A stretch of 64,000 bases of DNA, taken from the NCBI RefSeq assembly GCF_048544455.1, contig NC_133534.1:220996292-221060291 (forward strand). The letters run 5' to 3'. The stretch is from Silene latifolia. Its lineage: Eukaryota; Streptophyta; Magnoliopsida; Caryophyllales; Caryophyllaceae. The notes under the pieces are model-generated. The model saw only the letters and a program-made list of their open reading frames with translations, did not search any database and was not told where the DNA came from. Positions 1-9,603 of the stretch are shown here, piece after piece; the first letter of the stretch is position 1; every line of letters begins with the position of its first letter. The translations under genes were made by a program, and so were the position numbers.

Positions 1-96
1 AGAGATCTAGAATCGCATTTAGATCGCCCTTAGAGAGAGCCTCTCAGGAGTCCGGATACTTGATTATTATTATATACTTACAACTATTTGTTATTT

Positions 97-594
97 NNNN
101 NNNNNNNNNNNNNNNNNNNNNNNNNNNNNNNNNNNNNNNNNNNNNNNNNNNNNNNNNNNNNNNNNNNNNNNNNNNNNNNNNNNNNNNNNNNNNNNNNNNN
201 NNNNNNNNNNNNNNNNNNNNNNNNNNNNNNNNNNNNNNNNNNNNNNNNNNNNNNNNNNNNNNNNNNNNNNNNNNNNNNNNNNNNNNNNNNNNNNNNNNNN
301 NNNNNNNNNNNNNNNNNNNNNNNNNNNNNNNNNNNNNNNNNNNNNNNNNNNNNNNNNNNNNNNNNNNNNNNNNNNNNNNNNNNNNNNNNNNNNNNNNNNN
401 NNNNNNNNNNNNNNNNNNNNNNNNNNNNNNNNNNNNNNNNNNNNNNNNNNNNNNNNNNNNNNNNNNNNNNNNNNNNNNNNNNNNNNNNNNNNNNNNNNNN
501 NNNNNNNNNNNNNNNNNNNNNNNNNNNNNNNNNNNNNNNNNNNNNNNNNNNNNNNNNNNNNNNNNNNNNNNNNNNNNNNNNNNNNNNNNNNNNN
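97..594. other. Assembly gap (run of N)
   Basis: 498 undetermined bases. Bases 1-96 before it carry no recognisable feature. The gap lies directly upstream of the integrase region, so the upstream part of that element cannot be judged. Confidence 0.99.
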
Positions 595-1896
595 TCTATG
601 AAGGCCGTTGAGCCTTGGTATACTAACCTTGTCAACTATATGGTAACAAAGAAATTTCCACCGTCACTCTCATCAAGTCAAAGGAATAGGATAAAGGCCG
701 ATTCTAGATTCTACATATGGGATGAGCCATACCTATGGAAGATGTGCCAAGATCAAGTCATTCGGCGTTGTGTGCCGGATGTAGAGATTCCATCCATCCT
801 CAAACATTGCCACGAGTACGCTTGTCGGGGTCACTTTGGGCCTCATAGAACGGCACGGAAAATCCTAGAGTGCGGGTTCTATTGGCCCAAGTTGTTCAAA
901 GATGCTCATACTTTCGTCAATACTTACGATAGATGCCAACGTTTTGGCAACATCTCACGTAGAAACGAAATGCCCCAACAACCGATGCTTTATTTGGAGA
1001 TTTTCGATGTATGGGGAATAGACTTCATGGGAACATTCCCTAATTCTTATGGATACTTCTACATCCTCTTGGCAGTTGATTACGTGTCTAAGTGGGTGGA
1101 AGTCATTCCCACGAAATGTGATGATGCAAAAACGGTGAAGGCATTTGTCAAGAGCAACATATTCTCAAGGTTCGGCTTCCCAAAGGCCATTGTGAGTAAT
1201 AGGGGAACTCAATTTTTCAACAAGGTGATCTCAACCTTGCTTCAAAAATATGGTGTGCTTCACAAGGTTTCTACGGCCTATCACCCCCAAACAAACGGCC
1301 AAGCGGAAGTCTCTAACCGGGAGATTAAGCATATATTGGAAAGAACGGTCAATCCCGACCGAAAAGATTGGAGCAAGAGGCTTGAAGATGCTCTATGGGC
1401 TTATAGAACGGCTTATAAGACCCCAATCGACATGTCTTCATATAGGCTAATTTATGGGAAGGGATGCCACCTTCCCGTAGAAGTTGAACACAAAGCCTAT
1501 TGGGCCATCAAAGCTTTCAATCAAAATGTCGATGAGGCGGGATTGTACCGAAAGCTTCAAATTCAAGAATTGGAAGAGTTTAGGCACAATGCCTATCACA
1601 ATGCTAGTATTTACAAGGAAAAGGCTCGGTCTTGGCATGACAAGATGGTAACAAGAAGGGTTTTTAAAGAGGGACAAGATGTTTTGGTTTTTCAAAGTCG
1701 TCTCAAGAATTTTTCCGGCAAGCTAGGGTCGAGGTGGTTTGGGCCTTACAAAGTCAAGAAAGTCTTTCCGCATGGAGTAGTGGAGGTAGAAGACCCGACC
1801 TCGGGAAAAGTGATAAAGGTCAATGGGCAACGGTTGAAGAATTACTTCAAGGGAATCGAGTTACAAGGTGAAGAAGATCCAATTTACAAAGATTAA
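595..1896 (+). CDS. Integrase portion of Athila-type pol (fossil)
   Basis: Open from the gap edge to 1896. Order of parts: a zinc-binding HHCC-like segment (about 810-960; H..H spacing with HFGPHRTARKILECGFYWP), the integrase core with the conserved segments DFMGTFP, DYVSKW, AIVSNRGTQF and YHPQTNGQAEVSNREIK (about 1000-1330), then a C-terminal basic segment ending in KVNGQRLKNY (about 1680-1850). This enzyme family joins element cDNA to host DNA. It is downstream of the missing reverse transcriptase and upstream of the env-like region, the usual Athila order. It is one part of a broken element and should not be counted as a host gene. Confidence 0.85.
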   Translation, partial: SMKAVEPWYTNLVNYMVTKKFPPSLSSSQRNRIKADSRFYIWDEPYLWKMCQDQVIRRCVPDVEIPSILKHCHEYACRGHFGPHRTARKILECGFYWPKLFKDAHTFVNTYDRCQRFGNISRRNEMPQQPMLYLEIFDVWGIDFMGTFPNSYGYFYILLAVDYVSKWVEVIPTKCDDAKTVKAFVKSNIFSRFGFPKAIVSNRGTQFFNKVISTLLQKYGVLHKVSTAYHPQTNGQAEVSNREIKHILERTVNPDRKDWSKRLEDALWAYRTAYKTPIDMSSYRLIYGKGCHLPVEVEHKAYWAIKAFNQNVDEAGLYRKLQIQELEEFRHNAYHNASIYKEKARSWHDKMVTRRVFKEGQDVLVFQSRLKNFSGKLGSRWFGPYKVKKVFPHGVVEVEDPTSGKVIKVNGQRLKNYFKGIELQGEEDPIYKD

Positions 1897-2960
1897 ATCT
1901 CCAACAATGACTTTGTCGAGCCATCGACATTAAATAACGACAAATTTGTAAATATTCTATCCCAATTTAATTGCTTTCCTAGCGTAGTTTATTTCCGCAA
2001 TTTATTTACTTGCATGTTAATTTCGTTTAAGTAATTTAATTTAATTTGCATTGACATGTAAAAAGCACTTGAGGTTTGTTAAATGATGTAGTGATTTGCA
2101 ATAACCCTCTTGGGAGGCGTGCCCAAGAGGAGATGAGAGTCGGGTTTAATAGGCAAGTTCATTGGAAGAATCTTTGAAGAGGGATTAAGGGAAATATGAG
2201 CCAAAAATTGGCTAAGTATTGAATTTGCAATTAAAAGAAACAAGAGCAAAACTGCGAGCCCCTGCGCAGCCTGCGCATAAGGATTGCGCAGATGCGCACG
2301 ATTGAGCAGGCAACCTTTAATTTTGCGCAGCCTGCGCAAGTCTATTTTCTCGGTTATTTGCCTTTCCCAATCCCGTCTTCCACCTCATTCCTTGCCAAGC
2401 CTTTCATCGACAAAAATCCCCAAATACTACTCTCATCCATTCCAAACCCAACCAAATCACCTTATTTCATCAATAAACCTCAACTTTCTTTACCAAATTC
2501 TTCACCAAGCTCATCCTTGCATTCAAAAACACCTTCAAACATCCCCAATTTCTGACAAAAATCCCCCAATCTCCCAAGAACCCTAATTTTTCGGGGTTAA
2601 TTTGAAGCTTTTTCGAGTGGATTTCTGGGTTACAAAGGGATTTTTATGCAACATTCTTCTTCATTCAAGCAAGTTTGAGAATTTTCGGAAAGGTATAACA
2701 ACCTTCTTCACTCTCTTTGTTTTCAATTGATTTAATTCAATTTACATTGTGTAGTTGAGTTAAATTCTTGCTTGTAATTGATTATTTGGGGATTGTTGGC
2801 AATTATTTTCTGTTAGGGAAGGCACAATTCAACAAAATTACCTTAATCAATTAAGTTTGTGCTAGTGCACACAAGGTGTTTGTTGAATTGCCCATTAGAA
2901 AATTTTTCAGAATTTGGTTGTTTTAAGTGGGTGTTTGTGAAATTTTTGAAAGAAAGAAAA
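1897..2960 (+). other. Noncoding stretch of the Athila element between integrase and env-like region
   Basis: No convincing gene. It holds a block rich in TGCGCA (about 2254-2340; several GCGCAG and CTGCGCA units, partly palindromic) that is clearly related to another block in the 3' LTR at about 13668-13775. Pyrimidine-rich sequence with many CAAAAATCCCC-like runs follows at 2360-2580. Athila elements commonly have a long noncoding interval here. Confidence 0.5.
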
Positions 2961-4711
2961 ATGGTTTTTGGACTTGGGAAGGGAAAATCAAAGAAAAAGG
3001 GTGAGTCCTCAATCCAACTTCAACCCGATGCACCACCTAAGCCTTTTAAAGGGGATGAAGGGTTACCCTCGCAAACCAAAACTTTCTTCAAGTTCCTTGA
3101 GAGTAAACCCTTGCCGGTATCAAAATTCCTTCACCCGGGGACCTTGAGGGACATGGGTATCTATGACCAAACCCTTGCCTTCCTCACCAAGGTAGTACTA
3201 GAGAGGTACATGAACCTCCAACCATATACGTAACCCGCCTATACCTTAGAGTTCCTTTCTACCATCCAAATCACGAGTGAAAGAGAGAGTGCTAGGGTGA
3301 GTTTTCGGTTGAACAAGATGTGGCACACTCTAACCTTTGAGAGGGTGGGAGATTTTGAGAATTACTAAGCCACCTTCCTCCATCAACTCACCAGGAATGG
3401 CCTTGAACGATACTTGGTGTGCACTCACGGGAAAAACGAACATGACAAACAATGACAAGATCTCCTCCATCACAAACCTCCCATCCGGATTCTTACACGT
3501 ATGATTTCGTGTTTCTTCTTTAGGATGGGGGAACCTACAAAGATAAATGAGAGGGTCCGTGAGTGCATTTGGGCAATGTTGCCCGAGGGGGAGGGGGTTC
3601 CGGATTGGGCCAAGCTTTTTGTGGTTAGTGCATCAAAGCAAAGAGAAAAGAAAGGGAACATTAATTGTGGAGGTTTGGCCACTCCTTTTTTGGCTAGCTT
3701 GGTTGGTGCTATTCCGGATGAACAACCTCGGGTGTGAGGGAATAATCTTTACAATGAAGCAGGGTTGGTGGAGACCGATATGATCCATACCTTGGACACG
3801 GTCCCAGGAGTTGTCATTGGTTGGGGGAAGGGGGTGTCCAATATATGAAGCTACCAATGAATGGCCCCCTTTCAAGTGGACCAAGAGCCCGAGATTTCTT
3901 TTGCCCCGCCGAGGGCAACCTCTCCAACCCACCCCCACAAAGGATGCGGAAGAGAAGAGCGGTTGAATCTTCCCATGGCCCCCAACAAATGGAAGGGAGA
4001 GAGGTTGAGATCATTGAGGGGGGATTCCATGATACCCCACATATTCCTTCGTCCTACCAACCGCCTCAAGACACTCCTATGTATGAGGCCGGGGGTTCCT
4101 CCACTCCAACTATAGAACCATGGCAACACAAAATGTTCCAATACTTTGAGGATACCCGAGGGACTTTGCAAGCGATTAGTGGGAGGGTTGAGAGCTCCCA
4201 TTCTTGGCAACAACAACAAGGGCCAAGATTGGAGAGTTTGGAGCAATTTCGTAATGCGTTTGAAGAGCATAAAAGGTTGGGAGATGAGGCCGAATTGGCT
4301 CAACCAAGAATGTTTGAAGGGATTGCTAAAAGGCAAGAGGAGTCTTATGCGTGGCAACAACAAAGCGCCAAGGCTTGGGCGGAGAATCAAGCAATGTGGC
4401 AAAGCCAAAACGAGTGGCGTGAGAAAGTGAGCCACCAATTTGGGGTGCAAAACGAAAGGCACCACCAATATATTGAGGATTCTTACTTTGATGCTCAAGC
4501 CCATGAAGACTCCTTTGGCCTCATTCAAGGCCTTTTCGGAATGACTCTCCACCAACATGAACCAAATTACCAACCCACCATTGATGAAACTCAAGTTAAT
4601 GAGGCCTACATGAGGGCCAAGAAAGAAAAAGAAAGAAGAGAAAGAAGAAGAAACAACCGGGGGGCATATGAGCGAGGAGAAGGCTCGGGCCCCTCCAACC
4701 AAAACCCTTGA
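2961..4711 (+). pseudogene. Env-like / Arabidopsis retrotransposon Orf1 C-terminal-type region (fossil)
   Basis: Three open stretches (within 2859-3233, 3501-3737 and 3821-4711) together cover the position where Athila elements carry an extra ORF after pol. The first begins with a basic KGKSKKKGESS stretch. The last is rich in glutamine, tryptophan and glutamate (WQQQ repeats) and ends in a basic KKEKERRERRRNNRG tail, suggesting a coiled or disordered C-terminus. Phrases such as EFLSTIQ and FRLNKMWHTLTFE near 3250-3340 resemble the Orf1 C-terminal family (PF03078) from memory. The function of this family is unknown; it is often called env-like. The region is broken in several places. Confidence 0.6.
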
Positions 4712-4751
4712 AGAAGTTGGCACTCCTCCACATTGAGGACAATGTGAGATT

Positions 4752-4766
4752 TAAGTGTGGGGGAGT
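4752..4766 (+). other. Polypurine-tract-like site (first copy)
   Basis: TAAGTGTGGGGGAGT, preceded by ACATTGAGGACAATG. The same 15-mer recurs at 13344-13358 next to the LTR. The second copy is the better primer site for plus-strand synthesis because an LTR follows it; this one lies inside the element. Confidence 0.55.
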
Positions 4767-5218
4767 GATAAATTGTAACATATGTAAATTTTCCTTCTTG
4801 TCAACGCAAAAAAAAAAAAAAAAAAAAATGAAAACTCCGGCTAGGTGAAAACTCACAAAGGTGGACACCTAGGCAAGATTGGAAAAGGTGGCCGAGGACG
4901 GAATGAAAACCCGAAAGGGCATTCCGAGCAAAATGAAGAATCGAGTTGCGAGCCACCGATGAGAGGAAAGAAAAAAGCTAAGGTGAAAACCAGAAAGGGC
5001 ACCTTAGACAAAATGAGGGATTTTCAAACAAAAAAATCGAAAAATTGAAAAATGCAATACCAAAAAGATGGAGGGATAAGAAGGGAGCAATAAGGAGGGT
5101 CTTGGAAGGAGGTTAGATTTAGGATTTAATTTCTTTTTGAGTCAAAGAAAATTGTTTTAAATTGGTGGTTTTTCATGTTGGCTACTAGGTTGTTGATCTT
5201 TATTGGTGTTTGGCCAAC
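4767..5218 (+). other. Noncoding 3' region of the Athila element up to the nested insertion
   Basis: Contains a run of A (about 4808-4828), the hairpin trio described separately, and A/G-rich sequence. No gene is seen. The region continues at 12956 on the far side of the nested element. Confidence 0.5.
4841..5007 (+). repeat. Three short hairpins with a shared loop and different, self-complementary stems
   Basis: Hairpin 1: stem CTAGGTG (4841-4847) pairs with CACCTAG (4866-4872), loop 18 nt. Hairpin 2: stem CGGAATG (4899-4905) pairs with CATTCCG (4920-4926), loop AAAACCCGAAAGGG. Hairpin 3: stem CTAAGGTG (4978-4985) pairs with CACCTTAG (5000-5007), loop AAAACCAGAAAGGG. The loops are nearly the same while the stems differ and remain complementary. 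They lie between the first purine tract and the nested insertion. Function unknown; an RNA structure is the simplest reading. Confidence 0.7.
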
Positions 5219-5223
5219 TTAGT

Positions 5224-6514
5224 TGTAACACCCCCATATCCAGAGGAGCCTTAACTAGGCCTTCCTTAGCATATAAGGGCATTACCATCTCGGTTACCCG
5301 AGGACAGTAATAATCAAACGTCGATAAAAGAACTATTATGTTATATTACAAGTGATTTAAAACCAACTGACAATATAAAAGATACAACTCAAAGGCTACT
5401 CGCTATGACTATCAAAACTCGTGAAGACTCATCCCTGCCCGGACTACAGCTATCCACGATATCAACACCTGCTAAGACATACTGCTCACCATAAGGGATC
5501 ACGGCAGACACATAAAACAACAAGGTAACCACACAAGGTCAGTACTGAGATAAGATACAACAAAGCCAACAACACCTAACAATTCAATAAAACACAATCA
5601 GTCACACACAAGCACACCCACACCGATCAATCTTCGTCACCGACTGTCCACTGGACCAGCTCTGCCAGTGGGGGACCGCAGCCGTACCCACCAAATCCCC
5701 GCTCATCATACCGAGCGATAACCCTGTCCCATTAATGTGCACATCCCCTCCTGTGGCGGGTTCCACGGAGGGCGAAACTAGGGCGTGAAGCCACTCCCAC
5801 AAGTGACTCCACTCAGCCGAGAACGCATCTCGAGAACCAGAGACAAGCAATCACAACTATCAACAGCAATCAACCAACAACAGTCATAATACAATTACGA
5901 TAATACACAACAACCACAACAACCGACACACTAGACCATCTACAGAAACTGAGTAGGCGAACCTACCTTTAAGCAACTGCAACCAATCCATGCCAACATA
6001 CGACATATCCAGCAATCAAGAAAAGCCTATAAGCACAACACGATCATCTATTACTATCAAGCAAACCCTAAATGTAAAGACAAATATGCGGATGATGATG
6101 ACGACATACCTATAAGGAGAAACCCGGCAAAAGACCGCTACCCGACTCAAGCTACGCTCTCCCAAGGCACAAGAACCTTCAAAAGGCTTCCATGGAGGTT
6201 TTATGGTGAAGGGAAGGGAAAGGGGCGACTAGAGGATAGAAGGAATGATGCGGAAATGATTTGCGGATTTAACAAAACGCGGTTAAAAACCCTCGCTGAA
6301 AACCCGATACTCGATCGAGTACCACACATACTCGATCGAGTGACCCCCTACTCGATCGAGTAACCACACTACTCCATCGAGTGGCCTCTACTCTATCGAG
6401 TACCACCCATAACTCGTAACCCAAGATAGTTTTGGCACGCACCTCTAAGAACTATTCCCGCTCCCAAGGTCAGTCAACGCTGGTCAAATGGTCCCTAAAA
6501 GGGCGGGGATTACA
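5224..6514 (-). repeat. 3' LTR of the nested element
   Basis: 1291 bp direct repeat of 11661-12950. Begins TGTAACACC and ends GGGGATTACA on +. A cluster of five CTCGATCGAG-type palindromes lies near its inner end (6308-6402). Confidence 0.92.
6308..6402. repeat. Cluster of TACTCGATCGAGTA-type palindromes (LTR copy 1)
   Basis: Five 14-mers spaced about 20 bp apart; three are exact CTCGATCGAG and two have one change (CTCCATCGAG, CTCTATCGAG). The same array is in the other LTR at 12744-12838, and unrelated arrays of the same word lie internally at 7555-7705 and 10535-10720. Confidence 0.85.
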
Positions 6515-6531
6515 GTCTTCCCCCCTTAAAA
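6515..6531 (-). other. Polypurine tract of the nested element
   Basis: On -, TTTTTAAGGGGGGAAGAC directly abuts the LTR. A similar motif with the same GACGAAGTTCTTTTTA context recurs at about 7085-7125, as if the end region had been duplicated. Confidence 0.75.
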
Positions 6532-7936
6532 AGAACTTCATCCCTGAAGTTCAACTCACCCATCTCAACGCACAAGACACGGGAAAACACGACATCACTA
6601 TTCTTCCGACACAAATCACCTACTCCCCTGAAACGCCATCCCCCATGTCATCATCATCATTACCTAACGTTCTAAATATATGTATATGTATATCGGCTCT
6701 TACAAACCATCGTCTAAAACACCGACCTTGCAATGCAAACCAACACCAACAACGATCGCCCGTCATATTACGGGATTATTCCATTCACTAGTAACAACTA
6801 TCAATACGAAACATGTCTCATATCAACTTCATGCCGCACGACTATATCACCATGTTACTCAACAACGCAATTCTACTACGACACATTGCACCACAACTAT
6901 CTCTTTATGACCATTTTTTAAACATACTATCAATTTTCACTTCAACGTATGAATTACTCAACGAACTAACGTAACCAATTACAGCTTCATACAAGCCATT
7001 TGATCAAAGTAATAGAAAATATTGCAAATAATCAACAAGACATTATAAACGAACAACAACATAGTCTCAAAATCAGCCTTTTTATTTTGCGACATTACTC
7101 TTCCCCTCTAAAAAGAACTTCGTCCCCGAAGTTGACCACCAAATTATCACTCACGTTACTTACTACTTGTATCATGTCATAAATTAAAACCATATTATTT
7201 ATTACGGACATTACTCACTAACTATATTCTCATTAAATTAGAAAAACATACACGACTCATCCAATAACTAGCCGCCGTCGAGAAAGCATGTTAAGCGTAT
7301 CATTTGAATGTGTATATATAGAATTCGTTGAAATATAACTTGTAAACAAAACGGATGTAAAACGAATACAATTAGAAGAATCACAACTCCACTATTCGCT
7401 GCAAATACGCCTCTGAAACCAAGCACGACTTCTAACATATGAAATAAACGATCCAAACATGTTACAACTCGCTAATAACCACGTTAAACATCAACCTTGC
7501 AATTATATAACAATTAAACAATTTTAATTTTCGAAAAGTTCTCTGTAACAGTGCTACTCGATCGAGTATGTAGTGTTACTCGATCGAGTGCCCTGCTACT
7601 CGATCGAGTGTCTTGGCTACTCGATCGAGTAGCCCTGAGATCAGAATGCATCAGTTCTGTCATACCTGTAGCTACTCGACCGAGCATAGGGTATTCTGTC
7701 GAGTACCTACAGGTCAAACTCCTTGGAAAACCTGTCATAAACCACATGTATATACATAAAATCGTCACATAACTTGAGTCGGATTGACCTCCCGACTCAC
7801 AGCATCCTGCTACAAAGTCATACTAGTAAATCCGGCCTTATGGCCAAGCATACAAATCCGCAAATAAAAGTCCTAACAACCGACAACTACCAACATCCAA
7901 CATCACGATCATAACTAGGATAAAGAAATAGTAGTA
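6532..7936 (-). other. Noncoding internal region of the nested element (downstream of its ORFs)
   Basis: AT-rich, no gene seen. Holds the duplicated purine-tract-like motif (about 7085-7125) and a palindrome cluster (7555-7705). Confidence 0.6.
7555..7705. repeat. Cluster of CTCGATCGAG palindromes (internal, 3' side)
   Basis: Six units: four exact TACTCGATCGAGT words at 7555-7635 spaced about 22 bp, then two diverged ones (CTCGACCGAG, TCTGTCGAG) up to 7705. The flanking spacers differ from those in the LTR. Confidence 0.85.
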
Positions 7937-8608
7937 TCACTCCTGCTGCTGCTGCTCCTCCTCCTCCATCACCTCATCACCACCACCATCGCCTCCCGAA
8001 GTCCCCGCTCCCGATGACCCAATACCCGCATCAACTCCCGCTCCATCTCCCGGACCTACGTGCCATGGGGTCAAACCACCATAGGGAAAGGATTGAGGCA
8101 TCCCCCAAGCTAACTGATCCACCCCGTAAGAGTGGAAAACCCCACTATAGTTCCCGACTCCACTCCACCATACCGGATGCGGTCCCTCTGTCCCAATTCC
8201 CTGAGTGTACGCCATCTCGTGCATGTTCCGGAGTGTCAAGGTAGATGACACTCTCTCTTCTAAGTAGCTCGATCGCGTCTCCGGGGTGTCGAGGTAAGGG
8301 TAGCACGGAAAAGGGTGCTGGTGTGGTGGTGCTACCGGCCGTGGTCTAGTCTCAGCGGTCCTCTCTCTCACTCTACGAGGTCCTCTCCCCAACCTGGGCC
8401 TCTCCTCCCTTACCGCCGCGTTCTCCCCCTTCTTTGGCTCGGGCATCACCTCTAGAATCGCGTGATCAATGAGGTAGGTCTGCAACTGGCGGGGCACGTC
8501 ATCATCCTCCTCCTCCTCGTCGGATTCAACAGCGGTCACCATCGGCTCTAACGGCTCGGTCGGTTGAAGGTGCTCAGGAGCCGGGATCCCCATCCAACTC
8601 ATCCCCAC
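7937..8608 (-). CDS. Second ORF of the nested element: acidic and Gly/Pro-rich protein (fossil)
   Basis: 223 codons. It starts with MGMSWMGIPAPEHLQPTEP, has an acidic DEEEEDDD stretch (about residues 30-37), an arginine-rich middle (RLGRGPRRVRERTAETRPRP, about residues 76-95), then a Gly/Ser-rich region and an EEEEQQQQE tail. It overlaps the end of the neighbouring upstream ORF by ten bases. The composition looks like the disordered C-terminal part of Orf1/env-like proteins, comparable with the Gln/Glu-rich end of the Athila region at 3821-4711. No enzymatic motif is seen. Confidence 0.55.
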   Translation of the reverse strand: MGMSWMGIPAPEHLQPTEPLEPMVTAVESDEEEEDDDVPRQLQTYLIDHAILEVMPEPKKGENAAVREERPRLGRGPRRVRERTAETRPRPVAPPHQHPFPCYPYLDTPETRSSYLEERVSSTLTLRNMHEMAYTQGIGTEGPHPVWWSGVGNYSGVFHSYGVDQLAWGMPQSFPYGGLTPWHVGPGDGAGVDAGIGSSGAGTSGGDGGGDEVMEEEEQQQQE

Positions 8609-9603
8609 ACTCTCCAGGCTAGGCTACCGTCGGCCAAGGTTCTCAACCATTTCAGGTCGAGATAATAGTCACGGTCCATCGTGGGCACTGGTGTAGCCAG
8701 AGACACGTACTCCGAAGAAGCCTCAAAGGAGGTTAGCTTTTCAGCTAACCGAGTGGCGATAGCGCCGCAGCTCAAATACCGGGAAGAGGCAGTAGCCATC
8801 AAAGCAAGGCTAGCGCAGACGATGGCAGGAGGATTAAAGACCACTTTCCTGGCCCGCTCCGGGTTCAAGTAAGACATCAGAAGTAACACCTCATGGTTGT
8901 TCAGTTTACTGATATCCGGTCTATCATAAAGGAGGTTCGAGAGAGAACGAAGAAAGATCCTCAGTGTGACATGCTGAACATCATTAATCAGCATGTTGCT
9001 TGAGGTGGGAGCTGGTTTCCCGGTAAGACAAGGCATTAGGCGGCAGACACCGCACTCAGCAGGGATATCAGTGATAGAATCCTTGGGAGGCTTGGCCAAC
9101 CCAAGGTGAGAAGCAAAGAGGTCCATAATAAGTAAGAAACTGGTGTTCATCAACCAAAACTCAACGGTGTGGGTAGCTGGGTCATAGCTAAAGGAGCTCA
9201 TAAACTCCAGAGTAAGAAAAGGGTAGGAATGTTTCCTCAGCCTATACAAACCCGTAAAGCCCAAAGTCTCGAATATGTGACGGACATCCGTCTCTATTCC
9301 CAAATCAGTCAGAAGTGTGGTATCCACACACCTCGTTGGCCTCATTTTCCGTTTTTGCAAAGCTACAAAACGCTCTCTTTGTTTGAAATCTACAAATACA
9401 ATCGAAGGGTATTCCGGTACCGCGGGTACCACGGGTCCACTCCCCTCCCCAATCTCAGGCTGTGTCACCCTTCCCCGTTTACTCTGACGGGTCCCTACGT
9501 TCGGTCTCGGCATCTGTTTCAGCATATAACTTAAATAAACTCGTATAGGCATGTAAAGCACATAATTCATACATTTGAACTTTGAATGCGAAGCTAAGTA
9601 CAC
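8599..9603 (-). CDS. Orf1 C-terminal-like (PF03078-type) ORF of the nested element (fossil)
   Basis: 334 codons. The likely core starts near MPRPNVGTRQSKRGRV (about residue 31), an arginine-rich stretch. Further in, the pattern LLTDLGIETDVRHIFETLGF followed by YPFLTLEFMSSF and VEFWLMNTSFLL (residues about 97-160) matches my memory of the Arabidopsis retrotransposon Orf1 C-terminal family. The role is unknown. It is the only substantial coding region of an otherwise pol-less element, so the element must depend on enzymes from a relative. The same protein family is represented in the surrounding Athila element (2961-4711). Confidence 0.6.
   Translation of the reverse strand: MYLASHSKFKCMNYVLYMPIRVYLSYMLKQMPRPNVGTRQSKRGRVTQPEIGEGSGPVVPAVPEYPSIVFVDFKQRERFVALQKRKMRPTRCVDTTLLTDLGIETDVRHIFETLGFTGLYRLRKHSYPFLTLEFMSSFSYDPATHTVEFWLMNTSFLLIMDLFASHLGLAKPPKDSITDIPAECGVCRLMPCLTGKPAPTSSNMLINDVQHVTLRIFLRSLSNLLYDRPDISKLNNHEVLLLMSYLNPERARKVVFNPPAIVCASLALMATASSRYLSCGAIATRLAEKLTSFEASSEYVSLATPVPTMDRDYYLDLKWLRTLADGSLAWRVWG

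Noticed and set aside
60-635. Long open frames across the first 600 bases
   Set aside because: Made of undetermined bases in the assembly gap.
3872-4723. Long open frame (283 codons) on - opposite the env-like region
   Set aside because: Shadow of the Gln/Glu-rich frame on +; its composition (F, L, S, P rich) is what an antisense of that sequence gives.
4808-4828. Poly(A) tail of a retrogene
   Set aside because: Lies inside the Athila 3' region between the purine tract and the hairpins; no gene body or target duplication belongs to it.
6432-7182. Small open frames on + in the nested element
   Set aside because: Low-complexity Thr/His/Asn-rich translations spanning the LTR edge; no homology or codon signal.
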